Below are positions 1 through 7,287 of a stretch of DNA of 64,000 nucleotides, one piece after another. The stretch is from NCBI RefSeq assembly GCF_003112515.1, contig NZ_BEVZ01000004.1:930001-994000 (forward strand). The letters run 5' to 3'. Source of the stretch: Streptomyces fragilis (GTDB lineage: Bacteria > Actinomycetota > Actinomycetes > Streptomycetales > Streptomycetaceae). The position numbers were made by a program, and so were the translations under genes. Each line of letters begins with the position of its first letter. Within the stretch, counting starts at the first letter, position 1. The notes beneath the pieces are model-generated. The model did not search any database. It worked only from the letters and a program-made list of their open reading frames with translations, and was not told where the DNA came from.

Positions 1-389
1 AGGTCCTCGGACACGGCCTTCACCGCGGCGTCGATGCCCTTCTTCAGGGCGGCCGGGGAGGCGCCGGCGGCGACGTTGCGCAGGCCCTCGCGGACCAGGG
101 CCTGGGCGAGCACGGTCGCGGTGGTCGTACCGTCACCGGCGATGTCGTTGGTCTTGGTCGCGACCTCCTTCACCAGCTGGGCGCCGAGGTTCTCGTACGG
201 GTCCTCGATCTCCACCTCGCGGGCGATGGTGACGCCGTCGTTGGTGATGGTCGGGGCGCCGAACTTCTTGTCGATGACGACGTTGCGGCCCTTCGGACCG
301 ATCGTCACCTTGACCGTGTCGGCCAGCTTGTTGACGCCGCGCTCGAGGGCGCGACGGGCGTCCTCGTCGAACTTCAGGATCTTCGCCAT
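1..389 (-). CDS. groEL1: 60 kDa chaperonin GroEL1, N-terminal part (cut by window edge)
   Basis: Hsp60 subunit that refolds cytosolic proteins in an ATP-driven double ring capped by GroES. Only the first 129 codons lie in the window. They read MAKILKFDEDARRALERG, followed by the apical/equatorial signature with DGTTTATVLAQALVREG, including the DGTTT nucleotide-binding loop. The ATG is at 389. The gene follows groES by 197 bases, and that gap holds a hairpin with a T-rich tail. It is heat-shock regulated through the CIRCE sites in front of groES. The groES-linked copy is conventionally groEL1 in Streptomyces; a second, unlinked copy is usual in the genus but is not visible here. Confidence 0.97.
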   Translation of the reverse strand, partial: MAKILKFDEDARRALERGVNKLADTVKVTIGPKGRNVVIDKKFGAPTITNDGVTIAREVEIEDPYENLGAQLVKEVATKTNDIAGDGTTTATVLAQALVREGLRNVAAGASPAALKKGIDAAVKAVSED

Positions 390-466
390 GGGAGCGGTTC
401 AGCCCTCTCGGGAGAATGCGGTGTATCGCCGTCTGTCGGAGCAATACGAAGTCTTGAAAAAGCGAA

Positions 467-511
467 CTGCGCCCCGGCGCCCGGCTTATGGCGCGGGAGT
501 CCGGGGCGCAG
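467..511 (-). terminator. Hairpin with T-tract between groES and groEL1
   Basis: An 11-bp perfect stem (467-477 pairs with 501-511, CTGCGCCCCGG) contains a 23-base interior that can itself fold. On the minus strand it is followed at once by TTCGCTTTTTC. It therefore looks like a factor-independent terminator or attenuator that would release a groES-only message and let a fraction of transcripts read into groEL1. Confidence 0.6.
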
Positions 512-586
512 CTCGATGCTTCTTGGAGAAGCGGGCTTCGGCGGAAGCGAGCAGCTGTTGAGCAGGCTTCGGCGAAGCGGGGTGAA

Positions 587-895
587 TTACTTCTCGATGA
601 CCGCGAGGACGTCGCGGGACGAGAGGACGAGGTACTCCTCGCCGTTGTACTTCACCTCGGTGCCGCCGTACTTGCTGTAGAGCACGATGTCGCCGACCTT
701 GACGTCGAGCGGCAGGCGCTCGCCGTTCTCGAAGCGGCCCGGGCCCACGGCCAGGATGACGCCCTCCTGGGGCTTCTCCTTGGCGGTGTCCGGAATGACC
801 AGGCCAGAGGCCGTGGTCTGCTCGGCGTCCAGCGGCTGGACCACGATGCGGTCCTCGAGCGGCTTGATGGCAACCTTGGAGCTGGCGGTCGTCAC
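587..895 (-). CDS. groES: 10 kDa co-chaperonin GroES
   Basis: Heptameric lid of the GroEL chamber. The 102-residue protein has the full family length, with the opening IKPLEDRIVVQPLDAEQTTA, the mobile loop (SGLVIPDTAKEKPQEG, about residues 29-44) and the ending SSRDVLAVIEK. The ATG is at 895; the upstream GGGGGAGG at 902-908 on the minus strand is a strong ribosome binding site. It is the first gene of the groES-groEL1 operon and sits directly behind a promoter overlapped by two CIRCE operators, so HrcA repression is expected. Confidence 0.98.
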   Translation of the reverse strand: MTTASSKVAIKPLEDRIVVQPLDAEQTTASGLVIPDTAKEKPQEGVILAVGPGRFENGERLPLDVKVGDIVLYSKYGGTEVKYNGEEYLVLSSRDVLAVIEK

Positions 896-994
896 GATCC
901 GACCTCCCCCTTCGGAGATCTCACGGGGTTAACTGTCTGAGGTGGCGACCAGGTCGATCCGTCGTCGCGGGTGCCGGACCTGCCCGTCGCGTTG

Positions 995-1021
995 TTGGCA
1001 CTCACCTGGGGCGAGTGCCAA
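995..1021. promoter_or_regulatory. CIRCE operator, proximal copy (HrcA)
   Basis: Inverted repeat TTGGCACTC-N9-GAGTGCCAA, arms 995-1003 and 1013-1021. The arms match the CIRCE consensus (TTAGCACTC-N9-GAGTGCTAA) at 8 of 9 positions each. It lies just downstream of the groES -10 element, where bound HrcA would block initiation. Confidence 0.93.
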
Positions 1022-1028
1022 GGCTGAG

Positions 1029-1056
1029 ACTATGACCGGGGTTAGCACTCGGTCAA
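1029..1056 (-). promoter_or_regulatory. groES-groEL1 promoter
   Basis: On the minus strand a -35 box TTGACC (1051-1056) is followed after 16 bases by CATAGT (1029-1034), a vegetative sigma-HrdB-type promoter. The distal CIRCE overlaps the -35 and the proximal CIRCE covers the start-site region. Confidence 0.75.
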
Positions 1057-1068
1057 GCGGAGTGCCAA
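1042..1068. promoter_or_regulatory. CIRCE operator, distal copy (HrcA)
   Basis: Inverted repeat TTAGCACTC-N9-GAGTGCCAA, arms 1042-1050 and 1060-1068; the left arm is a perfect consensus. Its centre is 47 bases from that of the other copy, so two HrcA dimers could bracket the promoter. Confidence 0.95.
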
Positions 1069-1175
1069 TTTATCGGCGGGTTGCGCGAACCGGCGCCCTC
1101 GCCCGGCACCGGACAGGCTCGTCCAAGCGCCCGGGGCGGGACCGCCCGGCGGACACGGGCAGGGACAATGGGGCG

Positions 1176-2378
1176 GTGAGTGACACCGCTGATCCGACGG
1201 CCGCGTTCGCGGCGCTGCTGACCGCCGAGGGCCGCGCCCTGCTGGACGAGGTGCGGGACGTGACGCCCGGTGAGGAACTGGCCGCGGCCACCCGGCTGCG
1301 GCGGGACCACTCCCCCGGGCTGGTGTCCGCCGCGCTGGCCCAGGCCCGGCTGCGCAACCGTGCGGCGGCCAAGTTCGGCGCCGACGACGCCGGGCGGATG
1401 TTCTTCACCCCGAACGGCGTCGAGCAGTCCACCCGCGCGTCCGTGGCCGCCCACCGCGCCGCACGGTTCGCCGGGCTCGGCGTCCGCTCCGTCGCCGACC
1501 TGTGCTGCGGGATCGGCGGCGACGCCGTCGCGCTGGCGCGGGCCGGCGTCCACGTCCTGGCCGTCGACCGCGACCCGCTGACCGCGGCCGTCGCCCGGGC
1601 CAACGCCGAGGCGCTGGGCCTGGCCGACCTGATCGAGGTGCGGGAGGCCGACGTCACCGAGGTCGACACCACCCCGTACGACGCCGTCTTCGTGGACCCG
1701 GCGCGCCGCGGCGGCCGCGGACGGATCTTCGACCCGGAGGCCTACTCCCCGCCGCTGTCCTGGGCGGTCGCGGCCGCCCGCGGCGCCTCCCGGGCGGCCG
1801 CGCTGAAGGTGGCCCCCGGCATCCCGCACGAGGCGGTGCCCGAGGACGCCGAGGCGGAATGGATCTCCGACGGCGGTGACGTCAAGGAGGCCGTCCTCTG
1901 GTTCGGCGAGGCGGCTCGCCCCGGCGCGGTGTGCGCCACGCTGCTGCCCGGCCCGCGGCGGCTGCTCGGCCGGGGGCTGCCCGACCCGGAGGTCCGCCCG
2001 GTCGGCCGGTACCTGTACGAGCCGGACGGCGCGGTGATCCGCGCCCACCTGGTCGCCGAGGTCGCCGAGGAGGTCGGCGGCGGGCTGATCGACGGGACCA
2101 TCGCCTTCGTCACCGCCGACGAGCCCCGGCCGACCGCCTACGCCACCGGGTACGAGATCACCGACACGCTGCCGTTCAACGTCAAGAGGCTGAAGGCGCT
2201 GCTGCGGGAGCGACAGGTCGGCACGCTCACCGTGAAGAAGCGGGGGTCGGCGGTCGAGCCGGAGGAACTGCGCCGCAAGGCGCTCCCCAAGCCGCAGGGG
2301 CGGAACGCGGTGACGGTCTTCCTGACCCGGGTCGCGGGCGCCCCGGCGATGCTCCTGGGGCACCCGCTGCCGCGCTGA
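1176..2378 (+). CDS. Class I SAM-dependent methyltransferase with C-terminal THUMP-like domain
   Basis: Predicted nucleic-acid methyltransferase of 400 residues. The SAM-binding motif I VADLCCGIGGDAVALA (about 106-121) is followed by the acidic loop AVDRDPLTA and by FVDPARRGGRGR, a DPA-R motif seen in RNA methyltransferases. The last 75 residues (TLPFNVKRLKALLRER through RNAVTVFLTRV) match the THUMP-like domain usually found with this enzyme. The GTG at 1176 is chosen because similarity begins there; codons before it overlap the CIRCE region. There is no clear Shine-Dalgarno, but GACAAT ends 6 bases upstream, so the message may be leaderless. The RNA target is unknown. Confidence 0.85.
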   Translation: MSDTADPTAAFAALLTAEGRALLDEVRDVTPGEELAAATRLRRDHSPGLVSAALAQARLRNRAAAKFGADDAGRMFFTPNGVEQSTRASVAAHRAARFAGLGVRSVADLCCGIGGDAVALARAGVHVLAVDRDPLTAAVARANAEALGLADLIEVREADVTEVDTTPYDAVFVDPARRGGRGRIFDPEAYSPPLSWAVAAARGASRAAALKVAPGIPHEAVPEDAEAEWISDGGDVKEAVLWFGEAARPGAVCATLLPGPRRLLGRGLPDPEVRPVGRYLYEPDGAVIRAHLVAEVAEEVGGGLIDGTIAFVTADEPRPTAYATGYEITDTLPFNVKRLKALLRERQVGTLTVKKRGSAVEPEELRRKALPKPQGRNAVTVFLTRVAGAPAMLLGHPLPR

Positions 2379-2497
2379 GACCGGCCGCGGCCACCCGAGG
2401 GCGGTCCCGCGCAGGGGATCACCGCCGTGCACGTGTGGACCTTCGCCCCCTGTCCTGACCGCCGCCCCCGGCCTGACGGCCGGACCATGAGGAAACG

Positions 2498-3694
2498 TCA
2501 CTGCGCCGGAACGTCACGGGAGCGCGGCAGCGGGGGCGACGACGAGGCAGGCGTCGCGGTCGACGAGACCGGCGGCACCTCCGGAACAGCCTCCGGCAGC
2601 GGCTCCGCGCCGGGGAGCAGGGAGGCCCACAGGTCACCCGCCTCCGGTTCGTCCGGGACCAGCCGGTTGCGGTCGGCGGGGGCGGGGACCACCGGCAGGG
2701 TCACCGTGGTGACGGCCTCCGGGGTGAGGTCGCGCAACGTGCGGGCGAAGGCGGCCAGTTCGCTCAGCGAGTCCAGTCCGGTGTCCGCGGTGAGCCCGGA
2801 GGTCGCCGCGTCGGCCACCTGGTAGAGCCGCACCGGGTCGGTCAGCAGGTCCGCCTCGGCGACCTGCTCCAGCAGCGCCCTCACCAGCTTCTGCTGCAGC
2901 CCTATGCGCCCGAGGTCACTGCCGTCGCCGATGCCGTGGCGGGTGCGGGCCAGGGCCAACGCGTCCTCCTCCCCGTAGAGGCGGTGCACCCCGGCCTCGA
3001 CGTCGAGGTGGCTCTTGTCGTCGTCGATGGGCTGCTCCAGCTCCACCGTCACCCCGCCCAGCGCGTCCACCAGGTCCGCGAAGCCTGCGAAGTCGATCTC
3101 CAGGTAGTGGTCCACCGGCACGCCGGACATGGCCTCCACCGTCTTGACCGCGCAGACCGGACCGCCCACCGCGTAGGCGCTGTTGAACATCACGCCGTGC
3201 GCGACGGCCGAGGTGCCGCCGTCCGGCAGCGGACAGGCCGGGCGGGTCACCAGGGTGTCGCGCGGCACGGAGACCACCGTCGCCGAGGCCCGCCCCTCGT
3301 CCAGGTGCACCACCATCGCGGTGTCCGAGCGGGCGCCGCCCGCAGGCCCGCCGCCCAGACGGCGGTTCTCCCGGCCGTCGCGCGAATCGGTGCCCAGCAC
3401 CAGGATGTTGAGCGCCTCACCGCCCGTCCCCTCGCCGGCTCCGCCGGACCCCGACGGCCCGCCGGACCCCACCGGCATGCCGACCGGCGCGTGCGGCCGC
3501 TCGTCCCCCAGCGCGGCGTCGAGATCGACGCTGCGGATGTTGCCGTTCAGCTGGTGGTAGACCCAGCCGCCCCCCACGGCGCCGAGCACCAGCACTCCCC
3601 CGAGCGTGTACCCCACGGCCCTGGTCCAGCGCCTGTGCGGCGCCCGGACGGCGGCCCCCCGGCCACGCTCCCCGTTCCCCTCGTTCTCACTCAC
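2498..3694 (-). CDS. LytR-CpsA-Psr (LCP) family cell-wall glycopolymer ligase
   Basis: Membrane-anchored phosphotransferase that moves lipid-linked glycopolymers such as teichoic acids onto peptidoglycan, acting on the outer face. It has 398 residues: a cytoplasmic basic N-terminus, one membrane segment (about 27-46), a low-complexity Gly/Ser linker, then the LCP domain starting at LNILVLGTDSRDG (about 95-107). Conserved catalytic-site residues are visible: D103, R105, D124 in SDTAMVVHLD, and R145/D146 in SVPRDT. The C-terminal 40 residues are Pro/Ser/Glu-rich. The GTG at 3694 is preceded 6 bases upstream by TATGTT, which suggests a leaderless transcript. A LacI-type operator-like palindrome lies about 70 bases upstream. 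Confidence 0.9.
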   Translation of the reverse strand: MSENEGNGERGRGAAVRAPHRRWTRAVGYTLGGVLVLGAVGGGWVYHQLNGNIRSVDLDAALGDERPHAPVGMPVGSGGPSGSGGAGEGTGGEALNILVLGTDSRDGRENRRLGGGPAGGARSDTAMVVHLDEGRASATVVSVPRDTLVTRPACPLPDGGTSAVAHGVMFNSAYAVGGPVCAVKTVEAMSGVPVDHYLEIDFAGFADLVDALGGVTVELEQPIDDDKSHLDVEAGVHRLYGEEDALALARTRHGIGDGSDLGRIGLQQKLVRALLEQVAEADLLTDPVRLYQVADAATSGLTADTGLDSLSELAAFARTLRDLTPEAVTTVTLPVVPAPADRNRLVPDEPEAGDLWASLLPGAEPLPEAVPEVPPVSSTATPASSSPPLPRSRDVPAQ

Positions 3695-3700
3695 GGGCAG

Positions 3701-3706
3701 AACATA
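3701..3706 (-). promoter_or_regulatory. Candidate -10 element of the LCP gene (leaderless)
   Basis: TATGTT on the minus strand ends 6 bases before the GTG at 3694. No Shine-Dalgarno fits and no good -35 hexamer is visible. Transcription is inferred to begin at or next to the start codon. Confidence 0.45.
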
Positions 3707-3761
3707 AGTCCGAACCCGCCCAGGACGGAATCCACGTCCACGAGGGCCGCCGAAACGCGCT

Positions 3762-3772
3762 CGAATGTTTCG
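3762..3772. promoter_or_regulatory. CGAA-N3-TTCG palindrome between the LCP gene and lacI
   Basis: CGAA TGT TTCG, with the same arms and spacing as the site in front of bxlE (4929-4939). It lies in the 103-bp gap downstream of the lacI gene and upstream of the LCP gene. A LacI-family repressor site is inferred from this match only. Confidence 0.4.
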
Positions 3773-3797
3773 AAGGCGAACGGTGGCCTCCGGTCCG

Positions 3798-4847
3798 TCA
3801 GGCGGCCGGTGGGGCGGTGCTGCTGCGCACCACCAGACTCGTCGCCAGCTCCATGCGCGCTCCCGCGGTCGGCTTCTCCTCGCGTCCCAGTTCGAGGACC
3901 ATCCGGGTCGCCGCCTCGGCCATCTCGGTCAGCGGCTGCCGGACGGTGGTCAGCGGCGGGCCCACCCAGCGGGCCACCGGCAGGTCGTCGAAGCCCACCA
4001 CGCTCAGGTCGTCGGGGATGCGCAGGCCCAGTTCGCGGGCCGCCTCGTAGAGGCCCAGTGCCTGCAGGTCGTTGCCGGCGAAGACGGCCGTGGGCCGGTT
4101 GTCGCGCCGCAGCAGGTCCAGCCCGAGCCGGTAGCCCGCCTCGTGGTGGAAGTCGCCGTCCAGGATCAGACCGGGATCCACCGCCAGCCCCGCGGTCTCC
4201 AGGGCGGCCCGGTAGCCGTCCACGCGGGCGCGGGCGCACATCATCCGGGTGGGGCCGCTGATGGCCCCGATGCGGGTGTGGCCGAGCTCCACCAGGTGGC
4301 GGGTGGCGGAGAGACCGCCCTGCCAGTTGGTGGCGCCCACCGAGGGGACCTCCGCCCCGGGGTCGCCGGCCGGGTCCATCACCACGAACGGGATCGACCT
4401 GCTGGTCAGCAGGGTGCGCTGACCCTCGTCGAGCCCGGACAGGACCAGGATCACGCCGTGCGGCCGCCGCGCGGCCACCTGGTCGGCCCAACTGCCGCCC
4501 GGCGTATGGCGTCCCGCGCTCTCGGAGAGCACCACGCTGAGACCCGCCCGGCGCGCGGCCCGCTCGACGCCGCGGATGACCTCCATGGCCCAGGCGCTCT
4601 CCAGCTCGTGGAAGACGAGTTCGATCAGCGGGGACCGGGAGGCGTCCGCGCGACGCCTGCGGTAGCCGTGGCTGCGCAGCAGGCGTTCGACCCTCGAGCG
4701 GGTGGCCGGGGCCACGTCGGCCCTGCCGTTGAGAACTTTCGAAACTGTTGGCGCGGACACACCCGCCGCCCGCGCGATCTCGGCAAGCGTCGCTGTGCGC
4801 CCCTGCCGGGGCACGGAAGGGGTTTCGGCGGATTCCGGTGAGGTCAT
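3798..4847 (-). CDS. bxlR: LacI-family transcriptional regulator, BxlR-like
   Basis: Repressor expected to control the adjacent sugar-import and beta-xylosidase genes, with an oligosaccharide (probably xylobiose) as inducer. It has 349 residues: an N-terminal helix-turn-helix (TLAEIARAAGVSAPTVSKVL, about 20-39) with the hinge GRADVAPATRSRVERLL, then a periplasmic-binding-protein-like sensor domain ending VVGFDDLPVARWVGPPLTTV. It is divergent from bxlE; the 219-bp gap carries the bxlE promoter and a CGAA-N3-TTCG site. TACGAT ends 8 bases before the ATG at 4847 with no Shine-Dalgarno, so it may be leaderless. The sugar specificity is inferred from the neighbouring GH3 enzyme. Confidence 0.85.
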   Translation of the reverse strand: MTSPESAETPSVPRQGRTATLAEIARAAGVSAPTVSKVLNGRADVAPATRSRVERLLRSHGYRRRRADASRSPLIELVFHELESAWAMEVIRGVERAARRAGLSVVLSESAGRHTPGGSWADQVAARRPHGVILVLSGLDEGQRTLLTSRSIPFVVMDPAGDPGAEVPSVGATNWQGGLSATRHLVELGHTRIGAISGPTRMMCARARVDGYRAALETAGLAVDPGLILDGDFHHEAGYRLGLDLLRRDNRPTAVFAGNDLQALGLYEAARELGLRIPDDLSVVGFDDLPVARWVGPPLTTVRQPLTEMAEAATRMVLELGREEKPTAGARMELATSLVVRSSTAPPAA

Positions 4848-4876
4848 GGTTCGGGATCGTATATCTGCCCAGGGTC

Positions 4877-4905
4877 TTGACGAACCCCTCTGACGCGCTT
4901 AGGTT
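4877..4905 (+). promoter_or_regulatory. bxlE promoter
   Basis: TTGACG (4877-4882), 17-base spacer, TAGGTT (4900-4905): a near-consensus Streptomyces vegetative promoter. Transcription would start about 4912 and give a leader of roughly 155 bases that contains the CGAA-N3-TTCG palindrome. Confidence 0.75.
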
Positions 4906-4928
4906 CCCAAAACATTCGCGGCAACGAT

Positions 4929-4939
4929 CGAAAGCTTCG
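4929..4939. promoter_or_regulatory. Candidate BxlR operator
   Basis: CGAA AGC TTCG, a perfect 4-bp inverted repeat spaced by 3, about 17-27 bases downstream of the predicted bxlE start site. The BxlR target described in Streptomyces xylobiose loci is a CGAA/TTCG inverted repeat; from memory its spacing may be 1 rather than 3. The position suits a roadblock repressor. Confidence 0.55.
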
Positions 4940-5066
4940 GAGGAAGCCCCCCAAGCGCCCCCACACCTCGGTGCTGTGAGTCACATAAAGGGCATCCCCC
5001 TCAAGTCGCCCTGAAAACGTAGATGTGCGGTCAACGAAGACCGCTTCCCCCGAGGAGTACTTGTCC

Positions 5067-6380
5067 ATGGAGCACCTCAGCAGGCGTTGGTTCCTCGGCG
5101 TCAGCGGCGCCACTCTGCTCACCGCCGGCCTCACCGCGTGCGGCTCCGGCGACGACAGCGGCGAGGACGGGAAGGGCGGGCCGCTCACCGCCTTCGTCTG
5201 GGGCGACGATGCCGCCAGGATCCAGGAAGAAGCGATCCAGCGCTTCAACACCTCCCCGGCCGCCAAGAAGACCGGCGGGACGATCAAGCTGCAGCGCATA
5301 CCGGGCAGTGACTACCCCGCCAAGCTGCGCACCGCCATGGGCTCGCCCAGCGCGCCGGACCTGTTCTTCAACTGGGGCGGCGGCTCGATCAAGGCGTACG
5401 TCGACGAGAACCAGCTCATCGACCTGCACGACATCATCGAGTCGACTCCGGAGCTGAAGAACGGCTTCCTGCCGTCGATCATCCAGTCCGGGGCCCTCGA
5501 CGGCCGCCCGTACGGCATCCCGATGCGCGGCATGCAGCCCGTCCTGCTGTTCTTCAACAAGAAGGTCTTCGCGCAGAACGGCCTCCAGGCCCCCACCTCC
5601 TGGGACCAGCTCCTCGAGACCAACAAGAAGCTGAAGGCCAGCGGCATCCAGCCGTTCGCCCTCGGCGGCGCGGACAAGTGGACCGAGCTCATGTGGGTGG
5701 AGTACCTGGTGGACCGCATCGGCGGCCCCGAGGTCTTCCGCAAGATCCAGAACGGCGACGCCGCCGCCTGGGGCGACCCGGCGGTGCTGCGCGCGGCCGA
5801 GGAGATCAAGAAGCTGGTCGACGGCGGCGCCTTCGGCAAGGGCTTCAGCTCCGTCCAGTACAACAACGGCGGCGCCTCCGCCCTGCTCGCGCAGGGCAAG
5901 GCGGGCATGCACCTGATGGGCTCGTGGGAGTACTCCACCCAGCTCGGCAAGTTCAAGAAGTTCGCCGAGAAGGACCTGGGCTGGGTCGCCTTCCCCGCGT
6001 ACAACGGCGGCCAGGGCGACATCAAGAACGTCGTGGGCAACCCGACCAACTACTGGTCGCTCAGCGCCCGCACCAAGAACCGGGAAGCGGCGATCGCGTT
6101 TCTCAAGACCTGTGCGTCGGAGGAGTACGCCAAGGCGCTGGTCGCCAACGGCGACATCCCCACCACGGCCGACGCGGGCGCGCTGCTCGACGCCTCCCCC
6201 AACCCGGAGTTCGCCAAGTTCCAGTACGAACTGGTCCAGGACGCCCCGGCGTTCACCCTCAGCTGGGACCAGGCCGTCAAGCCGGAATGGCAGACGCCGA
6301 TGCTCACCGAAATCGACAAGCTCTTCCTGGGCCAGTCCTCGCCCAAGGAGTTCGTCACCGCACTGAAGGGGCTCAAGTGA
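5067..6380 (+). CDS. bxlE: Sugar ABC transporter substrate-binding lipoprotein, BxlE-like
   Basis: Family 1 extracellular solute-binding protein of 437 residues, expected to capture xylobiose or related oligosaccharides outside the membrane. The N-terminus SRRWFLGVSGATLL is a Tat signal and LTAC (Cys25) is a lipobox, so it should be exported folded and lipid-anchored. Typical family segments follow, such as LFFNWGGGSIKAYVD, GIPMRGMQPVLLFFNKKVF and GKAGMHLMGSWEYS. The ATG at 5067 has GAGGAG 9 bases upstream; an upstream in-frame ATG at 5025 would spoil the signal peptide. Its stop overlaps the bxlF start by four bases (GTGA). Sugar specificity is inferred from the locus. Confidence 0.88.
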   Translation: MEHLSRRWFLGVSGATLLTAGLTACGSGDDSGEDGKGGPLTAFVWGDDAARIQEEAIQRFNTSPAAKKTGGTIKLQRIPGSDYPAKLRTAMGSPSAPDLFFNWGGGSIKAYVDENQLIDLHDIIESTPELKNGFLPSIIQSGALDGRPYGIPMRGMQPVLLFFNKKVFAQNGLQAPTSWDQLLETNKKLKASGIQPFALGGADKWTELMWVEYLVDRIGGPEVFRKIQNGDAAAWGDPAVLRAAEEIKKLVDGGAFGKGFSSVQYNNGGASALLAQGKAGMHLMGSWEYSTQLGKFKKFAEKDLGWVAFPAYNGGQGDIKNVVGNPTNYWSLSARTKNREAAIAFLKTCASEEYAKALVANGDIPTTADAGALLDASPNPEFAKFQYELVQDAPAFTLSWDQAVKPEWQTPMLTEIDKLFLGQSSPKEFVTALKGLK

Positions 6381-7282
6381 CCTATCCGGTCACCAAGTCC
6401 GCCGCCGCAGCGCCCAAGGGCGACGTGCGGGCCACCCATGTGGGTCGCCCGCACGCGTCCTGGGCGCTGCCCGGCGTCTTGTTCTTCACGTTCTTCGCCG
6501 TCGTTCCGATGGCGCTGGCCGTCTACCTGTCGCTCACCGACTGGAACGGCCTCGGTGATCCCGGCTTCGTCGGCCTGGAGAACTGGAAGAACCTGTTCAC
6601 CGATCCACAGTTGATGCACTCCCTGCTCGTCACCGTGCTGCTCACGGTGGTCAGCTGGGCCTTCCAGACCGTGATCTCCCTGCTCCTCGGAGTGTGGGCG
6701 GCGGGCAAGCAGCGCAACCGCGCGGTGCTCTCGGCGATCTTCTTCGTGCCGTTCCTGCTGTCCTCCACGGCGATCGCGCTGCTGTTCTTCGCCCTGCTCG
6801 ACCCGAACTACGGCGTCGTCACGGGCGACACCCTCGGCACCACCTCGGGCGCCTTCCTGGCGATCGTCTTCGTCGGCGCCTGGCAGTTCATACCGTTCCA
6901 CACCCTGATCTACCAGGGCGGCGCCCGTCAGATACCCGAGGTCCTCTACCAGGCCGCGGCGATCGACGGAGCGACCGGCCTGCGCCAGTTCTTCTCCATC
7001 ACGCTGCCCCAGCTGCGCCACACGATGGCGATGTCCGGCGTGCTGATGGTGGTGGGCTCCCTGACCTACTTCGAGACCGTCCTGATCCTCACCCAGGGCG
7101 GCCCCGGCACCGACACGAAGATCCTGCCCTACCTCATGTACGAAGCCGGATTCCGTTCCTACGACTACGGCTACGCGAGCGCCGTCGCCACCTTCCTGGT
7201 GATCGCCGCCACCGGCCTGTCGCTGCTGCTGGTCCGGGTCACGGGCTTCGGCAAGATGAACAGCGTGCGGGAAGGGATGTGA
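6377..7282 (+). CDS. bxlF: Sugar ABC transporter permease, BxlF-like
   Basis: MalF-type inner-membrane subunit, 301 residues with six predicted membrane segments beginning at SWALPGVLFFTFFAVVPMAL. The cytoplasmic EAA loop (EVLYQAAAIDGATGLRQFF), which docks the ATPase, is intact. The GTG start is fused to the bxlE stop (GTGA), with GAAGGGG upstream, indicating translational coupling. No ATPase gene lies in the locus; Streptomyces sugar importers commonly share the multipurpose ATPase MsiK encoded elsewhere. Confidence 0.88.
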   Translation: MTYPVTKSAAAAPKGDVRATHVGRPHASWALPGVLFFTFFAVVPMALAVYLSLTDWNGLGDPGFVGLENWKNLFTDPQLMHSLLVTVLLTVVSWAFQTVISLLLGVWAAGKQRNRAVLSAIFFVPFLLSSTAIALLFFALLDPNYGVVTGDTLGTTSGAFLAIVFVGAWQFIPFHTLIYQGGARQIPEVLYQAAAIDGATGLRQFFSITLPQLRHTMAMSGVLMVVGSLTYFETVLILTQGGPGTDTKILPYLMYEAGFRSYDYGYASAVATFLVIAATGLSLLLVRVTGFGKMNSVREGM

Positions 7283-7287
7283 CCCCC

